Both the position numbers and the translations under genes were made by a program. A stretch of DNA of 64,000 nt, taken from the NCBI RefSeq assembly GCF_001423425.1, contig NZ_LMNX01000001.1, forward strand, positions 1,541,001-1,605,000, given 5' to 3'. Below the pieces are notes generated by a model that was given only the letters and a program-made list of their open reading frames with translations, was not told the origin of the DNA and did not search any database. The DNA comes from Rhizobium sp. Leaf306. GTDB taxonomy: Bacteria > Pseudomonadota > Alphaproteobacteria > Rhizobiales > Rhizobiaceae. Within the stretch, counting starts at the first letter, position 1. The number at the start of each line of letters is the position of its first letter. Shown here piece after piece: positions 26,519 through 34,768 of this stretch.

Positions 26519-26711
26519 AAATCGGTTCGAGCATCTCTTTGAGTTGGTGAGGATGGCGGATCCCGAAGAGATACCACTCGGTAAGCTCGCGGGCCAATAT
26601 TCGAGCTTGCGGACCTTCGAAGGCAAGTCCTTTCTCACGGCACACGTCTTCTAGCACCGCTCGTAACAGGGCAAGGTCGTTCGGCTCAAGAGTATCGAAG
26701 GACGGGAACAT
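26514..26711 (-). CDS. Small conserved-looking protein, 65 residues
   Basis: The frame MFPSFDTLEPNDLALLRAVL to HQLKEMLEPIC is a compact, acidic, all-helical protein with no membrane segment. I believe similar small proteins occur widely in Rhizobium, but I cannot name a family. GGAG lies ten bases before the ATG. The last residues are encoded within the right arm of the 13-bp inverted repeat. It sits between the ArsR operon and the second DUF982 copy. Confidence 0.6.
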   Translation of the reverse strand: MFPSFDTLEPNDLALLRAVLEDVCREKGLAFEGPQARILARELTEWYLFGIRHPHQLKEMLEPIC

Positions 26712-26761
26712 GGCTGCTTATCTCCGAAAAATCGGTATTTAGTGCTGTGTGACACGACTAA

Positions 26762-27004
26762 CTACCTAATAAGCCCAGCATCATTTGCCGCCGACTTGAA
26801 CGCGGCTGCAGCGTCTGCTGGTTTCGCGCGACCATCAATCGCTTTCAAACAGAGCCTTCTCGCGAAAGAGAACGAAGTTTTCCTTTGGCTTGGCCAACTG
26901 GTCATCATGTATGCGATCGCGTCCCGACAGTTACGAATGCTCTTGAAATGATCGCCGCAGTCGACCGTCACTTCCACTGGCTGCTCCCAGAGGTCAGAAC
27001 CCAT
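26762..27004 (-). CDS. DUF982 family small protein, copy B
   Basis: An 80-residue paralogue of the protein at 8657-8899; the first 41 or so residues (from MGSDLWEQPVEVTVDCGD) are identical and later differences are few (for example SQRKTSFSFARRLCLKAIDG). As for copy A, GGAG seven bases upstream and the position of the promoter at 27037-27062 support the ATG at 27004 over the one at 27019. DUF982 has no established function. Upstream DNA is also conserved between the copies for about 80 bases, including the promoter. Confidence 0.75.
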   Translation of the reverse strand: MGSDLWEQPVEVTVDCGDHFKSIRNCRDAIAYMMTSWPSQRKTSFSFARRLCLKAIDGRAKPADAAAAFKSAANDAGLIR

Positions 27005-27036
27005 TTGAGATCTCCACATTTTTCCATGCAGTAACC

Positions 27037-27062
27037 AACGAGACTTCCTATTTATCCGTTCC
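27037..27062 (-). promoter_or_regulatory. EcfG-type promoter upstream of DUF982 copy B
   Basis: GGAAC, 17 bases, CGTT on the minus strand, in the same relative position as the promoter of copy A but with a spacer one base longer. Confidence 0.6.
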
Positions 27063-27222
27063 AGCTTGGGACTTAGGTCTAGCGCAGTTTTTCTTATGTC
27101 CCTCCCACACAAACTATTCGGGGTCGGGAGCCCGCGTGAGCCCATCGTTTTAAGCGCAGGACCATTGAATGCGGTTCGCCTGGCCTTAAATATCGCTGCC
27201 ACGATCAACATGGTTTTGAAAA

Positions 27223-28617
27223 TTGTCCGCGCTGGTTCTAGCCTTCAATGCTTTGTCACTGGCTAAGCAGTTCGTTGTTGCTGGCGGGATGGTGACGCTC
27301 GTGGCTGTGTTCGCGGTCGGCGTCTTCGTAACCGATTTCATATCTCACGCAGTCACACAGAATACGGCAGCTGCGACGGCTCTTTACGTTGATAGTGTAA
27401 TCGCCCCCATTCTACCGGACATGACCACCACCCAGCCACTCGATGAGGCAGTTGAACGCGCCCTGGACGAAACACTTAGCCAAGGTGCGCTTGCGAACCG
27501 GCTTCTGTCTTTTCGGCTGTGGCGAGGTGACGGCACGGTACTCTATTCAAACGACAAGAACATTATGGGGCAGATCATTCCTCCGGATGACGATCTCCGT
27601 CATGCCTTTTCAGGTAACATGGTTGCTGAGTTCGAGCATGACGATGATGAAGACCCGAGGGGAGCCGTCGCGTCCGAAAAACCCATCTTGGAGATCTACA
27701 ACCCTATCTATCAACCTTGGTCCGGAGAAGTTGTTGCTGTTGCCGAGTTCTACGAGCGGGCCGACGAGCTGAATGCAAGTCTCGGCTCGGCCAGGATCAA
27801 AACCTGGCTGGTGATAATGGTATCGACGCTTTCTTTTTTTGTCATTCTCTCCGTCATCGTCCTCCGGGGAAGCCGGACGATCGAGAACCAGAAGACGACT
27901 TTGAACGCCCGTGTCGACGAACTTGGCGAGTTGCTTGTTCAAAACAGGGATCTTTCTGGTCGCGTTCAGCGGGCATCGCAACGCACGACAGCTCTGAATG
28001 AGCGTTTTCTGCGGCGCGTAGGTGCCGACCTTCATGATGGTCCGATACAGCTGATGTCTTATGCGTCCATGCGGATCGACAGCCCAAATGTACGAGACTG
28101 TCGCCGACCCGCACCGGATAGATTGGAGGAAATCGATACAATAAAGCAAAGCCTTGACGAGGCTATACGGGAGGTTCGTGCCATCTGCCGCGGGCTAGTG
28201 TTGCCCGACGTTGAAAACGCTCCGCTCGATGAACTCTTGGAACGGGCTGTCTCGGGTTACAGGTCACGGACCGGAGCGGGAGTAGAGATCGTTTCGGGTT
28301 GCTCAATTTCGAAGTTATCGCCGTCGGCACGAATATGCGTTTATCGGTTCGTGCAGGAGGCCCTAAACAACAGCTGGAAACACGCCGGTGGTAAGGGCCA
28401 GCGTGTGGAGCAATGGAGTGACGGCCAATCTCTGACGGTCGCTGTAAGTGACCAAGGGCCAGGCTTCGATCCAACCCGAACAAGCTCGGGTGGGCTCGGG
28501 CTTCTCGGGTTGAAGGAGCGTATTGAGAGCATAGGGGGTAGGTTTGATATAGCCACATCTTCTGCGGGAACCAAGCTTACGATGCAGTTGGAGTTAGATG
28601 GTTTGGAGGCAATATGA
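27223..28617 (+). CDS. NarX/LiaS-type membrane sensor histidine kinase
   Basis: Inner-membrane kinase of 464 residues. Two membrane segments (about 18-40 and 190-212) enclose a periplasmic sensor region of about 150 residues. A coiled coil leads to a HisKA_3-type phospho-acceptor helix (FLRRVGADLHDGPIQLMSYA) and a HATPase domain with FVQEALNNSWKHAGG and GLGLLGLKERIESIGGRFD. This type pairs with NarL-family regulators, and the next gene is one, overlapping by 4 bases. The start is uncertain: the TTG at 27223 is the most upstream in-frame codon I can support and lacks a strong ribosome binding site. Confidence 0.85.
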   Translation: MSALVLAFNALSLAKQFVVAGGMVTLVAVFAVGVFVTDFISHAVTQNTAAATALYVDSVIAPILPDMTTTQPLDEAVERALDETLSQGALANRLLSFRLWRGDGTVLYSNDKNIMGQIIPPDDDLRHAFSGNMVAEFEHDDDEDPRGAVASEKPILEIYNPIYQPWSGEVVAVAEFYERADELNASLGSARIKTWLVIMVSTLSFFVILSVIVLRGSRTIENQKTTLNARVDELGELLVQNRDLSGRVQRASQRTTALNERFLRRVGADLHDGPIQLMSYASMRIDSPNVRDCRRPAPDRLEEIDTIKQSLDEAIREVRAICRGLVLPDVENAPLDELLERAVSGYRSRTGAGVEIVSGCSISKLSPSARICVYRFVQEALNNSWKHAGGKGQRVEQWSDGQSLTVAVSDQGPGFDPTRTSSGGLGLLGLKERIESIGGRFDIATSSAGTKLTMQLELDGLEAI

Positions 28618-29228
28618 GCAATTTGCGAGTGGCAGTTATTGACGATCACCCCTTGTTCCGCGCTGGGGTCATTAAGACGCTCGTAGAACTCGGCATAGAC
28701 GTCGTAGCTCAGGGAGCATCTGCAGAAGACGCAATCACTATCGCTAAAGAGCTCTGTCCCAGCGTCATGCTGTTGGACATCTCGATGCCGGGAGGGGGAC
28801 TTGAAGCAGTAGAGGTCATTACCGAGAACAGTCCCAAAATCAAAATTGTCATACTGACTGCATCGGAAGAAAGCGACCACGTGCGTAAGGCTCTCCAACT
28901 TGGAGCCTGCGGATATGCGGTGAAGGGCGTCGGCCCGGCTGGTTTGGCCGAAATCATCAACACGGTCACCGCCGGAAATCGTTATCTAGCTCCCACCTTG
29001 AGCGTGAAATTAATAACGGAAGCCAGCGAGGGCAGTGTTTTAAGCCTACGCGAGCGGGAAGTTATGGATCTGATAGCGACTGGCCTGAGCAACAAGGTTG
29101 TTGCTCGACAACTCGGTGTTCACGAAAAGACGGTTAAGCATCACATGACACGTATATTCGGAAAGCTCCACGTATCCAATCGCACGGAGGCGGCCCTGAA
29201 ATGGCAGCGGTCGAGACCACCCGCTTGA
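28614..29228 (+). CDS. NarL-type response regulator with LuxR HTH
   Basis: A 204-residue DNA-binding regulator, partner of the kinase it overlaps (ATGA). The receiver domain has DDHP near residue 10, the phospho-acceptor Asp in VMLLDISMPGG and the Lys in GYAVKGVGP, followed by a LuxR-type helix-turn-helix (LSLREREVMDLIATGLSNKV and VHEKTVKHHMTRIFGKLHV). Target genes are not visible; the closest candidates are the secreted-protein genes that follow. Confidence 0.9.
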   Translation: MSNLRVAVIDDHPLFRAGVIKTLVELGIDVVAQGASAEDAITIAKELCPSVMLLDISMPGGGLEAVEVITENSPKIKIVILTASEESDHVRKALQLGACGYAVKGVGPAGLAEIINTVTAGNRYLAPTLSVKLITEASEGSVLSLREREVMDLIATGLSNKVVARQLGVHEKTVKHHMTRIFGKLHVSNRTEAALKWQRSRPPA

Positions 29229-29251
29229 GCGGCTCGCTGCTCTTGATTGGT

Positions 29252-29752
29252 CTACTCTAGCATGGACCGTATCCTGGCCCTGTCTGCAGGGGTCGGGTAA
29301 CGGCTTATGATTGTGCGTCCGATTCTGTCGCGCATGACGTAACGGCTTTCGGTGAGGACCTCTCGGATACCGCTGCGGTGACGCACCTCAACGCCCTCGC
29401 CGCTTCGGTTGATCGTATCCCCCGTGCGAGGGTTTACGTCGTCGCCTGTTTTGCGACCAGCATTTGCTGAAGCCCCGTTAGCAGAACCGGCGCTCGCTTT
29501 ACCGCCATTCCCCTTACCGCCGCCATTTCCGTTACCCCCTCCGTTTCCGTTGCCACCTCCCCCGTTCCCATTACCGCCGCCGTTTCCGCCGCTATTGCCA
29601 TTCCCGCCACCATTGCCATTGCCGTTCTGTGCCAAGGCGCCTCGACCCTCAAGAAGCAAAGCAACTCCACCGAATGCGACCCGTGATGAGGAAAGGGAGC
29701 AGGTTAACTTCGACCAACATATTCCCATAATAAATTGCCGGCGCGATACCAC
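29252..29752 (-). CDS. Gly/Asn-rich secreted protein
   Basis: A 166-residue exported protein. The GTG start at 29752 has GGAG eight bases upstream. A hydrophobic signal region ends at EGRGALAQ, followed by about 45 residues made almost only of Gly and Asn (repeats of GNGNGGG) and a conserved-looking polar C-terminal part (GIREVLTESRYVMRDRIGRT). The repeat DNA reads as a long Pro-rich frame on the other strand, which is an artefact. It is convergent with the NarL-type regulator gene. The function is unknown; such repeats suggest a flexible surface or matrix protein. Confidence 0.7.
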   Translation of the reverse strand: MVSRRQFIMGICWSKLTCSLSSSRVAFGGVALLLEGRGALAQNGNGNGGGNGNSGGNGGGNGNGGGGNGNGGGNGNGGGKGNGGKASAGSANGASANAGRKTGDDVNPRTGDTINRSGEGVEVRHRSGIREVLTESRYVMRDRIGRTIISRYPTPADRARIRSMLE

Positions 29753-30099
29753 TGGAGTTTCTCCTGCCTTCGTCCCGTTTCGCTACGTCTACCTTATCTG
29801 AACCCATGCATGCGGCGAGGCATTTTGTGGCGGTACCAAAAGCCGTCCTGACTAGTTTGCTCTACGCCGCGACAATGCCCAAGGCTAGCATCGCACCTGT
29901 TAGCACCAGTATTGTGACGAGCAACCATCTGGCCTGATAGACACTCTCTTCCACAGTAGCCTCCTCGGTAAGTCAGCGGAAAATACCCAACAACGCCGTG
30001 CGGTTCCCGCTATTCGACCTTTCCTCCTCGCGGGTCACCATAGGTCGCAGAGCTTTGGTACCAATGGTCCCAACGTCTTCCGACTGAAGCCCTCACATG
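29753..30099. other. Intergenic region holding one small gene
   Basis: About 350 bases before the Gly/Ser-rich secreted cluster. It contains the 30-residue membrane peptide gene at 29862-29954. Nothing else is supported. Confidence 0.4.
29862..29954 (-). CDS. Small membrane peptide, 30 residues
   Basis: The GTG at 29954 follows GGAGG with a five-base gap, an excellent ribosome binding site. The product starts MEESVYQARWLL and continues as one membrane helix (LVTILVLTGAMLALGIVAA) to its end. Single-helix small proteins of this kind are often overlooked; I know no family for this one. It is divergent from the Gly/Ser-rich cluster. Confidence 0.55.
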   Translation of the reverse strand: MEESVYQARWLLVTILVLTGAMLALGIVAA

Positions 30100-30124
30100 G
30101 GAACAGCGTCTCCGAAAGCTTGTT
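30100..30124 (+). promoter_or_regulatory. EcfG-type promoter of the Gly/Ser-rich cluster
   Basis: GGAAC, 16 bases, TGTT on the plus strand, about 60 bases before the ATG at 30186. Confidence 0.65.
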
Positions 30125-30185
30125 GATCACCCAGCTTCACAAGAGATTGAGCTTGGAAGCGAGGAAACAAATAGAGGAGATCAAC

Positions 30186-30734
30186 ATGAACACCGTGACA
30201 CGATTTGCATTCGCAGCCGCTCTTCTTGCAGGCACTACAATGTCAGCCTACGCCCAGTCCAGCAGCACTGTTGGCACGGGTGGCACATCCGCAGGAGGTG
30301 GAACGTCCAGCAGCTCCGTTGGCACTGGCGGCTCAGCGGCCGGTTCGGGCGACTCGGGTTCTGCTTCGACGCTTGGGACTGGTGGAACGTCTGCGGGGGG
30401 CGGTCAGTCCAGCAGCTCGGTTGGTACCGGTGGCTCCGCAGCTGGTTCCGGCAGTGGTTCGGGCTCCGCCTCGACACTTGGTACCGGCGGCACCTCTGCT
30501 GGCGGCGGTCAGTCCAGCAGCTCGGTTGGCACTGGCGGTTCGGCTGCAGGCTCAGGAAGTGGTTCGGGTTCCGCGTCGACGCTCGGCACAGGCGGCACAT
30601 CCGCCGGCGGTGGCCAGTCTGCAAGCTCTGTCGGCACAGGCGGCAGCGCTGCCGGTGCATCGGGCGAAGAGAATGGCAAAGGCAAGAAGGACTGCCCTCC
30701 CGGCCAGGCCAAAAAAGATGGCGCCTCGTGCTGA
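30186..30734 (+). CDS. Secreted Gly/Ser repeat protein
   Basis: A 182-residue exported protein. The ATG at 30186 follows GAGGAG. A signal peptide (RFAFAAALLAGTTMSAYAQ) is followed by four tandem units of 34-35 residues (about 27-158) built on STLGTGGTSAGGG, SSSSVGTGGSAAG and a Gly/Ser linker, and a basic, Cys-containing tail (KGKKDCPPGQAKKDGASC). The unit structure suggests a repetitive beta or disordered surface protein. It is the first of three adjacent secreted proteins with similar motifs and has an EcfG-type promoter. Confidence 0.75.
   Translation: MNTVTRFAFAAALLAGTTMSAYAQSSSTVGTGGTSAGGGTSSSSVGTGGSAAGSGDSGSASTLGTGGTSAGGGQSSSSVGTGGSAAGSGSGSGSASTLGTGGTSAGGGQSSSSVGTGGSAAGSGSGSGSASTLGTGGTSAGGGQSASSVGTGGSAAGASGEENGKGKKDCPPGQAKKDGASC
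30264..30659 (+). repeat. Tandem 105-bp coding repeats
   Basis: Four in-frame copies, the first of 102 bases, the next two of 105 and the last partial. Copies 2 and 3 are the most alike. They encode the Gly/Ser units of the secreted protein. Confidence 0.75.
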
Positions 30735-30787
30735 TTTAAACACCGGGCGGAAGTTGATAGCTTCCGCCCCTATCTGGAGGACCAGGC

Positions 30788-31180
30788 ATGACTTCGGCAT
30801 CATTCTCACATAACGGCGCTTTCGCCTTACCGCTGATTTTAGCGGTAGTTGTTGCTGGTACGGCTTTCGCCAATGAGAGCATTAAGCTGAACGACGGGAC
30901 AACTTGCACCGTCATCGAAAATAGCGGCCCGGTGGGCAATGGGACCTCGACGTCGATCACAGCGGGGGGCGGCAGCGTCTCGTCGTCGACAACAATCGAC
31001 GGGAAAACGACGACCATGCATTCGAGCGGCGGTTCGACATCTTCGAGTGCCGGCTCGTCCGTCAACAGCGGGACCGCTGGCAGTCATTCGTTTTCTACGG
31101 CTAGCGTTACACGTCCCGACGGCACCATCGTCACGCGCCGCTCTGACGGCACTTGCGACGTAACAAAACCAATGAAATAG
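30788..31180 (+). CDS. Secreted Ser/Thr/Gly-rich protein
   Basis: A 130-residue protein with GGAGG before the ATG, a signal peptide (FALPLILAVVVAGTAFA) and a low-complexity Ser/Gly/Thr middle (SSSTTIDGKTTTMHSSGGS). Two Cys residues, one near the start of the mature protein and one near the end, could form a disulphide. It lies 53 bases behind the repeat protein and 10 bases before the next, so the three probably form an operon. I do not recognise a family. Confidence 0.65.
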   Translation: MTSASFSHNGAFALPLILAVVVAGTAFANESIKLNDGTTCTVIENSGPVGNGTSTSITAGGGSVSSSTTIDGKTTTMHSSGGSTSSSAGSSVNSGTAGSHSFSTASVTRPDGTIVTRRSDGTCDVTKPMK

Positions 31181-31190
31181 GAGGAACATC

Positions 31191-31634
31191 ATGTCGAAGA
31201 TCATTTCGATTGCAGGCCTTTCCTTCCTCGTATCGGTGTTCACGACGCCAGTACTCGCACAGGATTGTAACGCGACGGGCACTGTCGGCTCCGGCGGTAG
31301 TGCCGCAGCTGGCGGAACCTCCGCAAGTACGCTCGGCACCGCAGGCGCGTGCCAGACAAACGACGGCACGTCCGCATCGATCGCATCGGGCGGCAGTGCC
31401 GCCACAGGCGATGGCAGGGCGAAAAGCCAGACAAAGGTGAACGAGAACCCGAACCAACTGCGGGCGCAATCCAAGGCGCAAGCAATGGATCAGGGAACGT
31501 TAAGCAAGTCGCAGACCAAGACGCGGGTCAAAGGTGAAGAGCTGCAGAGCACGACCCGCAGCATGTCTCACGTGCCCGGCGAAAAGCCAGTTAAGAGCAC
31601 CACTGATAGCAATATTGCCTTGCCGCAGCAATGA
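31191..31634 (+). CDS. Secreted protein with Gly/Ser and Lys/Gln parts
   Basis: A 147-residue exported protein with AGGAGG before the ATG and a signal peptide (IISIAGLSFLVSVFTTPVLA). The first half repeats the motif style of the first cluster gene (GSGGSAAAGGTSASTLGTAG); the second half is polar and Lys/Gln-rich with repeated SQTK. No known domain is visible. It is the last gene of the likely three-gene secreted operon. Confidence 0.65.
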   Translation: MSKIISIAGLSFLVSVFTTPVLAQDCNATGTVGSGGSAAAGGTSASTLGTAGACQTNDGTSASIASGGSAATGDGRAKSQTKVNENPNQLRAQSKAQAMDQGTLSKSQTKTRVKGEELQSTTRSMSHVPGEKPVKSTTDSNIALPQQ

Positions 31635-32177
31635 TCCGGGCCTGTGCTCTGGGCAACTACCGGAGCACTGACTTCGTGAGATGTACCAGCATTTGGGCGC
31701 GCCTCATTGCCAGGCATGTCTTGGATCGGTTGTGGTACCTTATCGGGCCAAAAAGGCCAACAACCGACTTCTCGAAACAATCCGATGTAGGTTTTCCGCT
31801 TGGCTGCAGATGAGATCGCTGCGGCTGGAACTCACGCAAAGCGCCCAGCCACGCCCTGAAATCGATTTGCTCCAGCGCTGGTGATGCAAGGCGGCGTCTC
31901 GGTGTCAGTCCGTGGAAACGGGCCTCACATCCGGCGCAATACCGATTGAGGGGAACCTGAGAAGGATCGAAAGTTCTTTGATCGCCACGATCGGTGCAAT
32001 GTTAGAACTGGATGTGGTAGTAACCAATATGGTGGAACAGCCGACGGATCGACAGATACCGACTAACCTTCCCCCTACAGGAAACCTTTAGAAATTGAAC
32101 TCATGGTCAAGCCTGCCGCAAGATACGGCTTGCATCCCAATTGCGCCGGAAATCGGCAACTTTAGAGCGGCGCTACC
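31635..32177. other. Intergenic region, no gene seen
   Basis: About 540 bases between the convergent secreted-protein operon and the chemoreceptor gene. Only a weak 6-bp stem (GTGCTC and GAGCAC) just after 31634 is visible. No supported gene. Confidence 0.4.
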
Positions 32178-32205
32178 GAGGGGCGTGCGGATTGCCAAGC
32201 CCCTC
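32178..32205 (-). terminator. Hairpin downstream of the chemoreceptor gene
   Basis: GAGGGGC and GCCCCTC pair around a 14-base loop, 39 bases past the stop codon. The loop sequence is shared with the hairpin behind the chemoreceptor remnant at 13792-13827, and a C-G pair there is a G-C pair here. Confidence 0.5.
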
Positions 32206-32243
32206 CTCATGTTGTCGAAGTGGCTCAACCTCAGATGGCTACC

Positions 32244-34316
32244 TCAAGCAGCTCGGCCATAGCGAGCCTGTTGTTCCCGCGGTTGCTCAGTTAACGTGAA
32301 CTGCGCCAAGAGCCTCTTGAGCTCGTCGGCTTCCGCCGCAAGGCCGTGGCTTGCCGCTGTTTGTTCCTCGACCATTGCAGCGTTTTGCTGCGTACCCTGA
32401 TCGATCGTGTTGATCGCTGTGTTGATCTCCTGGAGCCCGGTCGATTGCTCGCGTGAAGCGACAACGATCGCGTCGATATGTCCGTTGATCTCCTGAACCT
32501 CAGCAACAATCGTCGCCAGTGCCAGACCTGCATTGCCGACGAGTGCCACTCCCGTCTCAACCTGTGACGCAGATGTATTGATCAACGCTTTAATTTCCTT
32601 TGCAGCGTTGGCCGAGCGCTGCGCTAGTTCCCGCACCTCCTGCGCAACAACAGCAAAGCCCTTGCCCGCTTCGCCTGCTCGAGCCGCTTCAACGCCGGCA
32701 TTCAGCGCCAAGAGGTTCGTCTGGAAGGCGATCTGGTCGATGACGCCGATGATCTTCGAGATTTCTGCCGAAGACTGCTCGATGCCGTGCATGGCATTGA
32801 CAGCATCTCCAACCACGATACCGGACTGCTCGGCGTTGCCGCGTGTACGGTTTACCAGTCGACCAACTTCCTCAGCGCGTCGAGCAGAGTCCTTGACCGT
32901 GGTTGTTACCTGTTCGAGCGCCGCGGCCGTTTCTTCGACGGACGCTGCCTGCTGCTCCGTCCGCCGCGCGAGATCGTCAGCGGACTGACGGATCTCGCTC
33001 GCACCTGCATCGATAGCTCTCGCATTTTGTCCGACTGTCGTCAGTGCCTCGTTGAGTTTGCCGATCGAATTGTTGAAATCCTCGCGCAGACGATCAAGGT
33101 GCGACACAAACGGCGTCGCGATGCGATAGTTCAGGTCACCGTCGGAGAGATGCGCCAATCCCTTTGCGAGGGCATCGACTGCCAACTGAATGTCTGCGGC
33201 ATCGTTTGCAGACTTTTGTTCCCGGTCGACTCGTTCACGTTCAGAAGACGTACGTGTCTGTTTGGCGTCACCTTCGAGACGTTGGCGCTCTATCGCATTC
33301 GTCCGGAACACTGAGAGCGCGGATGCCATTGAGCCAATCTGGTCTGTACGGTTCTGCCCGGGGATGGCCACCTGCAGTTGACCTGCAGCCAGCTCTTCCA
33401 TCACAGACGTCATCTGTGTCACCGGCTTAATCACGAGCTTACTCAGAAGAATGGCGACAAGACCGATCATTCCTGCGACGGCAAGCACTGTTGCGATGAT
33501 GGCCGCGATCCTGAACTGGAAAACAGATGCATAGGCGGCATCTGCATCTACGACAAAACCGAGATACCAGTCGACGGACGGCAGACCACTGACGGGGACG
33601 AAGCTCGTCAGTTTGCGACTCCCGGAGATTTCGGTCTCCGCGATGTCGGCTGCAATCGCAGGTGCGCCAGATGGAAACAGATCGATCAGGGTCTTGTTGA
33701 CAAGGGATTTATCCGGATGAATAAGAATCTTACCGCTTGTGTTTACGAGGAATGCGTACCCTCCAGTGCCGACATCGACCGACTGGATCATGGACACAAG
33801 CGAGTCGAGCGAAAAATCGCTACCTGTCACACCGCTCAGTTTCCCGTCGACCTTAACGGGGACGGCAGCCGTAATGATAAGCCCGCCTGTCGAAGCATCC
33901 GAGTACGGCTCCGTCAGTACCGCCTTATCAGCCTGGATGGCATCGAGATACCAGGGTCGCTTTCTTGGATCGTAACCGGCGGGCAGTTCCTGCTGCGGCC
34001 AGGTGATGAACGCCCCGTTGGCAGCGTCGCCGAAGTAGGTGGACATGAACTGACTTGTTAAAACGTCGTTCTGCAGAAACGCGAGTTTGGCCGCAGGATC
34101 CTTGGCTTTTTCCATTCCCTTGGCAGATACATCGGTCAGCATGATGCGACCGTTCAGCCAGTTTGCAATGCTTTGGGATGCCTGCTTTCCGGAGGCGCTG
34201 ATCTTTTCGGCAACAGCCTTGGTTGCCACGCTGCGTTGCAGGCTGTCGATATAGGTCGAGAAACCGACGAAGGCGGTAGCCACGACGAGAGACGCTGCTA
34301 TGAGAATACGCGTCAT
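32244..34316 (-). CDS. Methyl-accepting chemotaxis protein, dCache type
   Basis: Inner-membrane chemoreceptor of about 690 residues. A first membrane segment ([20 protein letters not shown]) is followed by a double Cache periplasmic domain (about 30-275; [12 protein letters not shown] and [13 protein letters not shown] lie in the membrane-distal ligand module), a second membrane segment, HAMP regions, and the cytoplasmic signalling domain with the tip sequence [20 protein letters not shown] and [20 protein letters not shown]. The RPWY pattern is seen in Cache domains that bind small organic ligands; the ligand here is unknown. The ATG at 34316 is preferred to the TTG at 34337. A duplicate of its 3' end lies at 13800-14000. 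Confidence 0.9.
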   Translation of the reverse strand: MTRILIAASLVVATAFVGFSTYIDSLQRSVATKAVAEKISASGKQASQSIANWLNGRIMLTDVSAKGMEKAKDPAAKLAFLQNDVLTSQFMSTYFGDAANGAFITWPQQELPAGYDPRKRPWYLDAIQADKAVLTEPYSDASTGGLIITAAVPVKVDGKLSGVTGSDFSLDSLVSMIQSVDVGTGGYAFLVNTSGKILIHPDKSLVNKTLIDLFPSGAPAIAADIAETEISGSRKLTSFVPVSGLPSVDWYLGFVVDADAAYASVFQFRIAAIIATVLAVAGMIGLVAILLSKLVIKPVTQMTSVMEELAAGQLQVAIPGQNRTDQIGSMASALSVFRTNAIERQRLEGDAKQTRTSSERERVDREQKSANDAADIQLAVDALAKGLAHLSDGDLNYRIATPFVSHLDRLREDFNNSIGKLNEALTTVGQNARAIDAGASEIRQSADDLARRTEQQAASVEETAAALEQVTTTVKDSARRAEEVGRLVNRTRGNAEQSGIVVGDAVNAMHGIEQSSAEISKIIGVIDQIAFQTNLLALNAGVEAARAGEAGKGFAVVAQEVRELAQRSANAAKEIKALINTSASQVETGVALVGNAGLALATIVAEVQEINGHIDAIVVASREQSTGLQEINTAINTIDQGTQQNAAMVEEQTAASHGLAAEADELKRLLAQFTLTEQPREQQARYGRAA

Positions 34317-34337
34317 CAGGTTTGATTTCCTAGACAA

Positions 34338-34768
34338 ACCAAAAATCCTTCGGATGCTGCCGGTGCGACACCTAGCTTAGATTGGACGGGGGACATGCCT
34401 TGAGGCGAGGCAACGCGCATCATGCGTGCCGGAAGACGTGAGCTTCGAACAACTCACTAAATTAAGAAGATTAAATTTGAGCGACTACGTTGCCTGGAAC
34501 CGTCAGTCCATCCTGCAACCAAGCGCTTCGCTTCTCGTTCGCGCCAACCTTAACCGCAGTTTCCCTACATCTCATACAGTTATCACTCGTCTCGCCTTCA
34601 AAGTTCAATCCGCCACACCGAACCTTCGAACGATTAGCTTCACGCCTGGAAAGGTTCACGTAGGAGCTTTTAGACTTTGCCAGTGCCATCCCGTCGGGTA
34701 CTGCGTCTAGCGCCGCGGAGACATGCCGGCTAACCCTGGTGACCCCAATAGCGTGAGAGCGACGGGCG
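34338..34768. other. Intergenic region, no gene seen
   Basis: About 430 bases between the AAA protease gene and the chemoreceptor gene, both reading leftwards. No frame has both a ribosome binding site and a protein-like composition. Confidence 0.4.

Noticed and set aside
27066-27266. 66-codon plus-strand frame before the NarX-type kinase
   Set aside because: It is out of frame with the kinase and has no ribosome binding site or family pattern.
29409-29801. Pro-rich open frame on the plus strand
   Set aside because: It is the antisense of the Gly/Asn repeats of the secreted protein at 29252-29752, where GGN codons read as CCN; it has no ribosome binding site.
30264-30659. CRISPR-like repeats
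   Set aside because: The repeats are contiguous, in frame and coding, with no unique spacers.
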